Source: a bacterium
GTDB lineage: Bacteria > UBP14 > UBA6098 > B30-G16
Assembly: GCA_027007865.1 (NCBI GenBank)
Contig: JALTEE010000213.1
Coordinates: 1 to 8,237 of the forward strand
DNA length: 8,237 bases
Direction: 5' to 3'
Under the pieces are notes generated by a model that saw only the letters and a program-made list of their open reading frames with translations, ran no database searches and was not told the origin of the DNA. A program made the position numbers and the translations under genes. Below are positions 1-6,728 of the stretch, piece after piece. The first letter of the stretch is position 1. Every line of letters starts with the position of its first letter.

Positions 1-148
1 TATTAGTTTCAAATCGAATATAGTCAACAGTATTTTCATTATGTCCAATTTTGATATAAAATGTTTTGGAAAAAATTGGTGATGTAACTTCTAAATTTAA
101 CTTGACAATGGCGTTGTTGGTTTTAATTTTATTAGAAATAACACCCAT
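1..148 (-). CDS. Possible partial gene, unrecognised protein (5' end only)
   Basis: An ATG at 148 on the minus strand opens a reading frame of 49 codons that runs off the left edge without a stop. An in-frame TAA sits two codons upstream (154-152), so this ATG is the first available. The peptide begins MGVISNKIKTNN and continues with alternating polar and hydrophobic residues suggestive of beta strands (for example TFYIKIG and VDYIRFE). In DNA this AT-rich, a stop-free run of this length is somewhat unlikely by chance, but it is far from proof. No Shine-Dalgarno sequence precedes the ATG, unlike the other genes here, though a candidate leftward promoter sits just upstream. I recognise no family. 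It would be divergent from the large secreted protein gene, with 98 bases between the two starts. Confidence 0.35.
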   Translation of the reverse strand, partial: MGVISNKIKTNNAIVKLNLEVTSPIFSKTFYIKIGHNENTVDYIRFETN

Positions 149-169
149 TTTTTATTGGGCTTGTTATTT
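136..169. repeat. Imperfect hairpin in the upstream region
   Basis: AAATAACA (136-143) pairs with TGTTATTT (162-169), and CCC (144-146) with GGG (157-159), leaving a two-base bulge and a ten-base AT loop. It covers the start of the possible leftward ORF and touches the -35 of the candidate rightward promoter. It has no T-tract in the sense expected of a terminator. It could be an operator or a chance AT-rich structure. Confidence 0.25.
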
Positions 170-196
170 GTGGGTTATAGATTGTGTGTTTATAAC
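168..196 (+). promoter_or_regulatory. Candidate sigma-70-like promoter for the large secreted protein
   Basis: TTGTGG (168-173) and TATAAC (191-196) are separated by exactly 17 bases. The -10 matches the consensus at five of six positions and the -35 at three of six. Transcription would start near 203, giving a 5' leader of about 44 bases before the ATG at 247. A perfect TTGACA also occurs at 102-107, but no convincing -10 lies at the right distance. Promoter rules in the likely host phylum are uncertain, so this is a prediction. Confidence 0.35.
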
Positions 197-202
197 AGTA
201 AA
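174..202 (-). promoter_or_regulatory. Candidate divergent promoter facing left
   Basis: Read on the minus strand, TTTACT (202-197) and TATAAC (179-174) are separated by 17 bases. Transcription would start near 167, about 19 bases before the ATG at 148. The -10 is the inverted copy of the rightward -10, so GTTATA-N11-TATAAC forms an inverted repeat at 174-196. The same repeat could instead be an operator. Confidence 0.28.
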
Positions 203-234
203 AATCGAAATTGAAGAAAGGTAAATCAAAAAGT

Positions 235-242
235 AAAGGAGG
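235..242 (+). promoter_or_regulatory. Ribosome binding site fixing the start at 247
   Basis: AAAGGAGG at 235-242 is a full Shine-Dalgarno match placed four bases before the ATG at 247. It decides the start: the in-frame TTG at 211 would add twelve lysine-rich residues and place this site inside the coding region. Confidence 0.85.
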
Positions 243-246
243 AAAG

Positions 247-3200
247 ATGAGACGGACAGGGCTTGTGATGCTGTTGCTCACTATGGTTTTTGTGCCAGTT
301 TTTGCGCAGAGCGCCTATATGGCGATTCCTGTCGATGGGAGCACCACTTCTGACCAATTTCAGACAGTGGAATTCACATTCGATACACCGAGCGCAGTGG
401 ATACTTCCACAATCGAGTTGTGGGTCGATGGTGTTATGTACACTACCGCATCCCCCGAGGTTATGTGGGCTGCACCGAATTTATATTTCAATCCAACAAC
501 TGCTTTTACCGAAGGCGAAGTCGTTTGTTCACTGGCTGTGGCGCTCGATTGGGGTGGTTCGCCGCTCGATGGTATTCCTGTCGTCAGCAGTTTCTATGTG
601 GACCTTACAGGACCTTATGTAATTAAAAGCGGTCTCACAGGTTCGGATGTGCCATTGCCTACAACAGTTACCGACCCCGTGCAAGGCGGAGAATGGTATG
701 TGGTGGACGATGCGAGCGATATGGACCCGTTTAGCATCGTTGTCGAAGTGGATGGTATCGAATACACTTATCCTTCTGCGGGGCTTAGTTGGGAAAATCA
801 CATCGTGTTCAGCACAGATACTACGATTGATTCTATTGCCGGAGCTGATACATTTTATTCTTACATCGACCATTACGCCGACCATATCTCTTTTGACCCG
901 ACCGCTGCTGGAGTTTCTTGGAATCCGAGAGACACGATTGTAATGACCCTTATGCAAATTAACGATACACCGGATTACGGAACATACAACGAACTCGTGG
1001 ATAGCGGTTTGAATTCGTTCTTTTTCTTTGTGGACCATCTTGGTCCCACGGCGCAAGTTGTGGACCCGATACTTTGGCGTGGTGATGAAACCGCTTATAC
1101 ATCTTGTTCTGACCAGCATTTCACATTCGATGTCTATGACGATAACGGCGTCGATATGAGCACAATCCAGATTTCTGCCAGAGGTGCTACCTATGGCTAT
1201 TCCGCTACATATTTCGATGTCGATACGATTGTCATCGATACGGTATTTCATCTCTTTGTTCCTGACACTGTTTTCAAAGTTTGGGCGGTTCAGCCTACTT
1301 ATGATTGGGAATCGCGATGCAACATTGAGGATACATATACCGAGGGCGGTTATACATATTGGGCAGTTATGATATACACTCCGCTTCCGCCTATGTATGT
1401 GATTAGTTCGAATGTTTATCTCGGCAGAGATGCTGCGAAAGCGGCGGCTTATGATATTGCTGCGGCAGGTAACGATGCGCTCATCGAACTGATTACACCT
1501 GATTGGGGAACTTATGCGACGATTCTCGAGAATTTCGGCTGCGCCGAGGGCGAGACCGTATATGTAGTCTCACCCGATGACCCCGTTCCTGGTAATTACT
1601 TGTTCGATACTCTCGTAACGGGCAGAGCCCAACTGAACACCGTTGCAAATATGTATTATCCCGAAATGGGTTGGGGAATCGAGCCTGTGTTCGGCAGAAT
1701 TTCGCATCCTTTCTTTGCGGCTGTGTCCTCTCTCGTTCCTGTTCAACTTCGTTTCACATATACACCTACGCCGGAACTATACGAAGGCGAACTGTTCCAT
1801 CTCGAACTGCTCGGCTGCGACGATATTTATGGTAATCCGCTCGAGAGCAGCAATGTTGTATGGAATATTGTTACGGATAGGTCTGCGCCGTATATGGTTG
1901 ACCATTATCCCGAACACAATGCTGTAACGACTAATCTCGAAGAGCCAATCTGGGTACAACTTGCCGACGAATTCGGCGCTGTCGACCCGACGACAATTAG
2001 AATGCACATCGAGACGAGCAGCGGATATGTTCTCGACATCGATTCGCTGCCTGTAATTCCGTGGGACCCGCAGTATAGTTGGGACCCTGCAACTGGAGTA
2101 TTTACTTGGGACCCTGCGACAGCGGGCGTATCCTGGAATCAGGGCGACACGGTTACCGTGATTTTTGAAGATGTCGCCGATTCTATCGACCTTTGCGAAT
2201 CTAATCAGTTCGCTCATGAACACACATTCGTAACATGGGTATTCTATGTTGTCGATGGTCCGTATCTCACGAACTACTATCCCACCGATGGCAGTTTCAC
2301 CGCTTGTCAGGACCAGCAGATTGGCTTCACACTTTATGATTCTGATGGTATTGACGAATCGACTGTAATTTTCCGTGCAGAAGGCAGGGATTACGACATC
2401 ACCAGCGAAGATACCTCGATAGTTTGCTATTGGTTGCCTATCGGTGGAGGCGATTCGATTCTCGTTGGATGCGATACGGTTATATACAATCCCCTTCAAT
2501 ATATGGGTTCGGGCAATTTTGTTTTCGACCCGCCTGCTGATTGGGCTGTAAATGCTCGCCAGATAGAATGCTCCATTGTTCAAGCGCGGGATATGCTCGG
2601 CAATCATATGTGGAGCGTCGGCGATTTTTCGTGGTCATATATATATGATTTCACCGGTCCTGTCTATTTCGACCCGCAACCTGCACCTGGCGGTTACGCA
2701 TCGGGCGAAAGCCTCGTAATTTCTATTGCTCTGCGGGATTCCGTAAGCGAAAGAATCTCTACATCGGGGCTTTACTTCTCGATAGGCGGTTCATATTTCG
2801 GGCCGATTACGCACCCCGACTACTGCTGGTGGGACGGCGATAGATTCACGCTGGATTTCGGTATTGCAGGAACGCATTTCTCAGATGGAGAAGTCGTTAC
2901 GGTGTGTTTGTATTCCGCTTATGACGACCCGGAATATCTTTGCACGCCTTATGCGAATATGGCGGCGGGACTTCCATATTGCTGGAGTTTCACCGTTGAC
3001 GATGTGCCGCCAAATGCGACGCTAATAGAACCCCTCGATGATGCGACCACCGCCTGCTCAACACAGGAAATTCGCATTTTACTCTCCGACAATCTCGGAA
3101 TTGACCCGACAAGTCCTGTGATGGTTGTCAATGGTGTGATTTATACGATGACTTCATCGGAACTTGCTCTCGTGGGAGATACGCTGGTGTTCACTCCTTC

Positions 3201-5265
3201 GATACCATGGGACGATGGCGAAGTTGTGACATATTCACTGAATCAGGTTTCGGATATTGCTGGCAATACTGTGGTTCACACAGCGACGAACCCGTTGCTC
3301 GAAGGGAGTTTCATCGTCGATATGACTCCACCTGCGGTTGTCAGCACATCGCCCGAAGACGGAGCCGTTCTCGACACGCCAATCGATGAAATCACACTGA
3401 CATTGGACGACATCTCCGGGCTCACAGATACTATGGCAACGATGACTGTGGATGTTATCATCGGCGACGACACGACTAATTACGCTTTTACTTATGCTGA
3501 TGGTTTCTTCACATTCGGCACTGCTGGAATGTATTACACAGTATCGCTCGACCTCGTTGCTGCTGGAGTATATCTTCCCGCTCGCGGTGCGGAAGTCAAT
3601 GTTGGTTTCACAATTCAGGATGCGCCCGATTATTTCTGCTTTGCTGCGCCCGAATTGGTCGGGAACGAACTTGTGTATAATTTTAGCTTCTCGCTTACAC
3701 CCGGTTGGCAGATGTCGCTGTTGATGGTGCCGACAATGGTTGCTGTAGATACAATGGGCGATACTATATCTGTGGCGGACACATCTGAATTGATAATGGG
3801 AGCGACATTTGGCGCAACAGATGGCTACGATGATGGAGTGGATATCGAGGCTCCGCCACTGCCGCCACCCGACCCGTATCCAGTTGTTCCGCCAGCATTC
3901 TTGCTCGACAGCCATAGACTTATCGCCGATTTTAAATCGCTGACGAGTGCGGCGCCGTCTTGGATGATTTGGACTGGAACAACTGCTGGAACGCTGTGGT
4001 GGGACACATCGCTGTTGCCCGATTACGGAATGTTTGTAATCAATCCAGGCAATATCGATATGCGGAGCACAAACCACTTTGTATATGATGCTGGAATGGC
4101 AATTTACATCAACTTCTCGCCTGAAATAATTACACTGCATTCGGGCTGGAATTTGGTGAGCGTTCCCGTGGACCCTGTGGACCCGACGCCGTCTGCTGTG
4201 TTCAATGTTCCTGCGAGCCAGATATTCTGGTATAATCCGTGGTCGATGAACTACGAATTTCCGACGGTCATCTATCCGGGTTATGCCTACTTTGTGCTTT
4301 ATATTCCTGGCGCAGGCGACCCCGACCCGTATTCGTTCTCTGTGCCCGGAGCGCCGATTTATAATTATAATGTTATAATTCCAGGCGGCTGGAACACATT
4401 CGGTTCTGTATACGACTTTGGCGGCGTGCCTGTCACGGATGCGGCGCACTTCACCCTTACAACTCCGACATCCACGCTTTTTGGAAGTGGTGTATATGCT
4501 TTCGATGCTGCAACAGCAAGTTATGTTTTCTCGCCGAGTATTGTTGCAGGAAAAGGATACTGGGGTTATGTAGAAGTTCCAACGCCATATACGAGCTGCG
4601 AACTCACAGTGCAGGCATCTTGGCTGAAACCTGTGGAATATGTTGACCCGCTCAACAGCAGCGATATTGCCCACATAGATGTGAATGGCACGAAATTAGT
4701 TCTTGCTTTGCAGAACGACGCCACAGATAATCCCGACCAAAAACTCGACAGACTTATGCCGCCGGCAATTGTGAACAGCGTGAATCCTGCATATCTATCC
4801 TGTGGAAATATGCAGTTATCCCGTGATGTTCGACCAGAAGAAGGATGGACATTGGTCATTACAGTGGATAATGCAACTCTCACAACCGACAGAGCGCTCG
4901 TAATCGATGGCACTACCTACGATGGCACATTCCATCTGTCTGCGGGAACATATAAAGTCGAGTTTGGGAAGAAATCCGACCTGCCGAAATCGCTGGCATT
5001 GTTCCAGAACACTCCGAACCCGTTCAATCCTGTAACGGACATAGCCTTCGACCTGCCAACAAAGAGCGATGTAAAACTCGAAGTATTCAATATGCTCGGT
5101 CAAAAGATTCGCACGCTCGCTTCCAATGAAATGAATGCAGGACATCATACAATCGTATGGAACGGCAAGGATGATGGTGGCAGAGATGTTGTGAGTGGAA
5201 TCTATTTCTATCGTTTGACAGCGAACGACAATTCATTCACCAGAAAGATGGTTCTGCTGCGATAA
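247..5265 (+). CDS. Giant secreted Ig-like multidomain protein with C-terminal T9SS/FlgD-like sorting domain
   Basis: The protein has 1672 residues, starting at the ATG behind AAAGGAGG and ending in tandem TAA-TAG stops. Residues 1-20 (MRRTGLVMLLLTMVFVPVFA) are a signal peptide cleaved before QS. Residues 21-1150 are eight Ig-like beta domains, joined by linkers of the TGPY/VPP/TPP type near 118, 262, 543, 668, 801, 917 and 1024. They alternate between A type (GID-STI motif, usually with a Cys near 287, 687, 937) and B type (AGVSWN-like motif near 222, 625, 890, 1106). The second A domain carries an insert of about 180 residues. A proline-rich linker (about 1203-1217) leads to GWN modules at 1154, 1300 and 1380. 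Residues 1583-1672 (LFQNTPNPFNP through KMVLLR) match the type A sorting/FlgD-Ig domain used for T9SS export. It is probably surface-anchored or released. The ligand is unknown and no catalytic motif is visible. Confidence 0.92.
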   Translation: MRRTGLVMLLLTMVFVPVFAQSAYMAIPVDGSTTSDQFQTVEFTFDTPSAVDTSTIELWVDGVMYTTASPEVMWAAPNLYFNPTTAFTEGEVVCSLAVALDWGGSPLDGIPVVSSFYVDLTGPYVIKSGLTGSDVPLPTTVTDPVQGGEWYVVDDASDMDPFSIVVEVDGIEYTYPSAGLSWENHIVFSTDTTIDSIAGADTFYSYIDHYADHISFDPTAAGVSWNPRDTIVMTLMQINDTPDYGTYNELVDSGLNSFFFFVDHLGPTAQVVDPILWRGDETAYTSCSDQHFTFDVYDDNGVDMSTIQISARGATYGYSATYFDVDTIVIDTVFHLFVPDTVFKVWAVQPTYDWESRCNIEDTYTEGGYTYWAVMIYTPLPPMYVISSNVYLGRDAAKAAAYDIAAAGNDALIELITPDWGTYATILENFGCAEGETVYVVSPDDPVPGNYLFDTLVTGRAQLNTVANMYYPEMGWGIEPVFGRISHPFFAAVSSLVPVQLRFTYTPTPELYEGELFHLELLGCDDIYGNPLESSNVVWNIVTDRSAPYMVDHYPEHNAVTTNLEEPIWVQLADEFGAVDPTTIRMHIETSSGYVLDIDSLPVIPWDPQYSWDPATGVFTWDPATAGVSWNQGDTVTVIFEDVADSIDLCESNQFAHEHTFVTWVFYVVDGPYLTNYYPTDGSFTACQDQQIGFTLYDSDGIDESTVIFRAEGRDYDITSEDTSIVCYWLPIGGGDSILVGCDTVIYNPLQYMGSGNFVFDPPADWAVNARQIECSIVQARDMLGNHMWSVGDFSWSYIYDFTGPVYFDPQPAPGGYASGESLVISIALRDSVSERISTSGLYFSIGGSYFGPITHPDYCWWDGDRFTLDFGIAGTHFSDGEVVTVCLYSAYDDPEYLCTPYANMAAGLPYCWSFTVDDVPPNATLIEPLDDATTACSTQEIRILLSDNLGIDPTSPVMVVNGVIYTMTSSELALVGDTLVFTPSIPWDDGEVVTYSLNQVSDIAGNTVVHTATNPLLEGSFIVDMTPPAVVSTSPEDGAVLDTPIDEITLTLDDISGLTDTMATMTVDVIIGDDTTNYAFTYADGFFTFGTAGMYYTVSLDLVAAGVYLPARGAEVNVGFTIQDAPDYFCFAAPELVGNELVYNFSFSLTPGWQMSLLMVPTMVAVDTMGDTISVADTSELIMGATFGATDGYDDGVDIEAPPLPPPDPYPVVPPAFLLDSHRLIADFKSLTSAAPSWMIWTGTTAGTLWWDTSLLPDYGMFVINPGNIDMRSTNHFVYDAGMAIYINFSPEIITLHSGWNLVSVPVDPVDPTPSAVFNVPASQIFWYNPWSMNYEFPTVIYPGYAYFVLYIPGAGDPDPYSFSVPGAPIYNYNVIIPGGWNTFGSVYDFGGVPVTDAAHFTLTTPTSTLFGSGVYAFDAATASYVFSPSIVAGKGYWGYVEVPTPYTSCELTVQASWLKPVEYVDPLNSSDIAHIDVNGTKLVLALQNDATDNPDQKLDRLMPPAIVNSVNPAYLSCGNMQLSRDVRPEEGWTLVITVDNATLTTDRALVIDGTTYDGTFHLSAGTYKVEFGKKSDLPKSLALFQNTPNPFNPVTDIAFDLPTKSDVKLEVFNMLGQKIRTLASNEMNAGHHTIVWNGKDDGGRDVVSGIYFYRLTANDNSFTRKMVLLR

Positions 5266-5292
5266 TAGAGGCGATACAAATGCAGAAAATAC

Positions 5293-5323
5293 AAGGCGTC
5301 CCGACGGTTCGGGACGCCTTTTT
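5293..5323 (+). terminator. Rho-independent terminator of the large gene
   Basis: A perfect 12-bp stem, AAGGCGTCCCGA (5293-5304) with TCGGGACGCCTT (5309-5320), encloses the loop CGGT and runs into a T5 tract (5319-5323). It lies 25 bases after the second stop codon. Read leftward, the stem is followed by a T-poorer tail, so it might also weakly stop transcripts from the convergent GAF gene. Confidence 0.93.
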
Positions 5324-5467
5324 ATGTGAATTTGGCGCTTTTCAAGAGAATAATATTTTATAATGTTTTATGTATATGAAAGTGTTCTTACGGATATGAC
5401 CCGCAGTATTTTTGTTATTTCCGCGGAAGCAGAAATCCAGAATGAGCAATTCGGCAGAAAAATGTCA

Positions 5468-5869
5468 TCAGAAAATGCGGGATAGAATTCTGCACACATT
5501 TTCCAGAAATATTTTATCCTCGTTTGTGAAAGGTGAGATGGAATGCGAGTCTATATCGAGTTCCGCAGCGATTTGTCCATCTTTGAATATTGGAGTGACA
5601 ATTTCCGATTTCACATTCGGGCTGCACGATAGATAATTTGTTTCGCTGGATACATCTTGCACTACGAATGTTTTCATTGTTTCTGCTGCCTGTCCGTAAA
5701 TCCCGCTGCCGAATTGGATTTTGATATGTTCGGTGGGTTCGCCAACGAAGGAAGCGAGGGAAAGTTCCCGTGAAGAACTATCTGCGATATAAAATCCTAC
5801 CCAGTTGTAGTGTTCGACTTTATTTTTCAGCAATTCGCAGACGGCGCTCAACTTGTCGTTCATATCCAT
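5468..5869 (-). CDS. GAF-domain protein, free methionine-R-sulfoxide reductase (fRMsr/YebR) type, 5' end cut by an IS remnant
   Basis: From the ATG at 5869 the frame gives 133 residues covering almost one whole GAF domain. It shows the family landmarks YNWVGFY (21-27), FGSGIYGQAAE (53-63), NYLSCSP (78-84), SEIVTP (88-93) and LDIDSH (104-109). Family members reduce free Met-R-sulfoxide in the cytosol using conserved cysteines. Here the Cys of the usual GICGQAAE motif is Tyr58, the earlier Cys of YebR is also absent, and only Cys82 remains. Glu89, Asp105 and Asp107, matching the ligand-pocket residues, are kept. Catalysis is therefore doubtful and a ligand-sensing role is possible. The C-terminus looks complete. 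Relatives are about 150-160 residues, so some 15-25 N-terminal residues seem to have been lost. Transposase sequence abuts this end, and no Shine-Dalgarno precedes either ATG (5869 or 5863). It may be a pseudogene. Confidence 0.72.
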   Translation of the reverse strand: MDMNDKLSAVCELLKNKVEHYNWVGFYIADSSSRELSLASFVGEPTEHIKIQFGSGIYGQAAETMKTFVVQDVSSETNYLSCSPNVKSEIVTPIFKDGQIAAELDIDSHSISPFTNEDKIFLENVCRILSRIF

Positions 5870-6245
5870 CCGATTTTCTGCGATTTTTGTCCGCTTTACG
5901 CAGATGGTATCCAGGTAAAAAGTTTTTAATGAGCGGGTCGAGTATAATGGGGGGCAGCACTGCGACCCTTGGATTGTGCCTATTTGTGTTAATTTTTTGC
6001 AATATATTATTAGGTGTTTGATTGTTTTTGTATCGATTTTTTCTGAACGAATTAAAATATAATTGATAGCAGAAGCTTTTGCCAATGAAATCTTTCCTGC
6101 TTGTAAAACGTTCTGTTGTGTAGAATTCGTCTTCGATAAGCCTGTGAAAAGTTTCGACATCGCTGTTGAAAGTTGGTGAAGCAGGCGGAATTTGCCTGAT
6201 ATTTGCACCGAAACTTTTAACTGTTTTGAGGAATTCGTTTCGGCG
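5820..6245 (-). pseudogene. C-terminal fragment of a DDE (IS481-like) transposase
   Basis: This frame begins to resemble an integrase-core transposase at about 6245 (NEFLKTVKSFGANIRQIPP). It continues with PTFNSDVETFHRLIEDEFY, the signature around the third acidic catalytic residue of IS481-like transposases. It then shows QLYFNSFRKNRY and, near the end, LPPIILDPLIKNFLPGYHL, the usual C-terminus. Similarity ends near 5898. The remaining codons to the TAA at 5820 overlap the GAF gene in another frame and are not transposase. Both upstream catalytic Asp regions, including the usual DNG motif, are missing. It is in the +1 frame relative to the N-terminal fragment and has no start of its own, so it is a dead remnant. 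The exact IS family needs a search. Confidence 0.8.
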
Positions 6246-6480
6246 CTTTCGAGTGGTCAGCAAGACTAGCAAGAGTTCCGTCAAAACGCTTCCGCCATTT
6301 TCGCACGGTAACATTAGTCGTTCCAAATTCTCTGGCAGCAGCGGATATTCCAAATTTCATTGCATACTTGACCATTTCCAATCTCAGCTGTATTTTATTG
6401 CTGGACTTTGGAACTGTCGGGTAGTATTTTATCATCGGCGTTCTCCTTTTGAGTTGTTGTTTTTTACAAACTAAATCTAA
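5898..6480 (-). mobile_element. Internally deleted insertion sequence remnant
   Basis: This span covers both transposase fragments and the leader in front of them. Outer boundaries are approximate: the right limit is placed upstream of the transposase leader, and the left where transposase similarity stops and GAF sequence begins. I could not find a matched pair of terminal inverted repeats or a target-site duplication. At least one end is therefore probably lost, and the element cannot move by itself. Confidence 0.55.
6217..6435 (-). pseudogene. N-terminal helix-turn-helix fragment of the same transposase
   Basis: ATG at 6435, preceded by AAAAGGAG (6450-6443) at seven bases' spacing, opens a 72-residue frame that stops at TAA 6219-6217. 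Residues 18-50 (RLEMVKYAMKFGISAAAREF, then TTNVTVRKWRKRF) form a typical transposase helix-turn-helix. LADHSKAPKRIPQN follows, as in full-length relatives of roughly 330 residues. The frame then meets the C-terminal fragment out of register, around 6223-6245. About 120-150 codons with the catalytic centre have been deleted. With its intact start, the fragment could still yield a small DNA-binding peptide that recognises IS ends, but nothing shows that it is made or used. Confidence 0.8.
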
Positions 6481-6494
6481 CTCAAAAAACGCCG
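6436..6494 (-). promoter_or_regulatory. Stem with bulged Shine-Dalgarno in front of the transposase start
   Basis: On the minus strand, CGGCGTTTTTTGAGTT (6494-6479) is complementary to AACTCAAAA (6455-6447) plus AACGCCG (6442-6436). This makes 16 pairs interrupted only by a four-base bulge, GGAG (6446-6443). The loop is 23 bases. The stem ends directly against the ATG at 6435. The bulge is the Shine-Dalgarno core, so in a transcript containing both arms the ribosome site would be held in a stable structure. IS10 and IS50 are known to block transposase translation from read-through transcripts in a comparable way. That it does so here is inference. Confidence 0.55.
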
Positions 6495-6522
6495 AAAAGC
6501 CAGCCCCCGCTGCGGGGGCTGG
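6490..6522 (-). terminator. GC-rich hairpin terminator, leftward
   Basis: CCAGCCCCCG and CGGGGGCTGG (6500-6509 and 6513-6522) pair perfectly over ten bases around a three-base loop. On the minus strand the stem is followed by CTTTTC and then a T6 run. This suits a terminator for transcripts arriving from the peptidase gene, 207 bases upstream. It would also shield the transposase start from read-through. The uridine tract is interrupted, so strength is uncertain. Confidence 0.5.
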
Positions 6523-6663
6523 TATGCTACCCTCACCCAAAAATAACATACACACATCATCGATGAACTGAGCACTAAACCAACTCAATAAAATAATCTC
6601 AGGGGGTAAGTAAAAAATCCATTTTTTGAAATTTCTTTTAATTATGCATAGTGTATAAAACAA

Positions 6664-6681
6664 TCCTCAATGAAATGAGGA
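6664..6681 (-). terminator. Weak hairpin after the peptidase gene
   Basis: TCCTCA and TGAGGA pair over six bases around a six-base loop. On the minus strand they are followed by TTGTTTTAT, starting 47 bases after the peptidase stop. The stem is short and could be chance. Confidence 0.25.
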
Positions 6682-6728
6682 AGTATGCAGACTCATTGGA
6701 AGTTTAATATTTTGTCTGGCATAAATTT

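Noticed and set aside
211..246. Upstream TTG start for the large secreted protein
   Set aside because: It would add twelve mostly Lys/Gly/Ser residues, put the strong AAAGGAGG inside the gene and move the signal peptide inward. The ATG at 247 fits both the ribosome site and a normal signal peptide.
529..2607. Minus-strand open frames at 529-1251 and 1777-2607
   Set aside because: They are antisense shadows of the Ig-like domains, with no ribosome site or recognisable protein features.
4363..4380. Perfect inverted repeat AATTATAA-TG-TTATAATT
   Set aside because: It lies inside well-supported coding sequence (YNYNVII), is purely AT and has no partner signal, so it is probably codon coincidence.
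3235..4674. Long minus-strand open frame (479 codons) opposite the large gene
   Set aside because: Its translation is rich in Arg, Cys, His, Ser and Ile with no domain pattern, as expected for an antisense frame. The plus-strand protein is clearly real.
5419..5428. Palindrome TTCCGCGGAA in the convergent intergenic region
   Set aside because: Ten-base palindromes are common by chance, and nothing nearby suggests a binding site.
5870..6208. N-terminal extension of the GAF protein up to an ATG at 6208
   Set aside because: The extra residues overlap the transposase C-terminal fragment in another frame and do not resemble a protein. The open frame is a by-product of the IS join.
6217..6245. Programmed frameshift producing an intact transposase
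   Set aside because: Two catalytic acids and over a hundred codons are missing, so a frame change could not restore an enzyme. The required shift is also +1 rather than the usual -1.
6612..6627. A6T-CC-AT6 inverted repeat
   Set aside because: It is a pure A/T-run structure in AT-rich intergenic DNA, not at an IS end or next to a gene end.
6436..6663. Extension of the helix-turn-helix frame to an ATG at 6663
   Set aside because: The added residues translate the terminator hairpin and intergenic DNA. The ATG at 6435 has a well-spaced Shine-Dalgarno.
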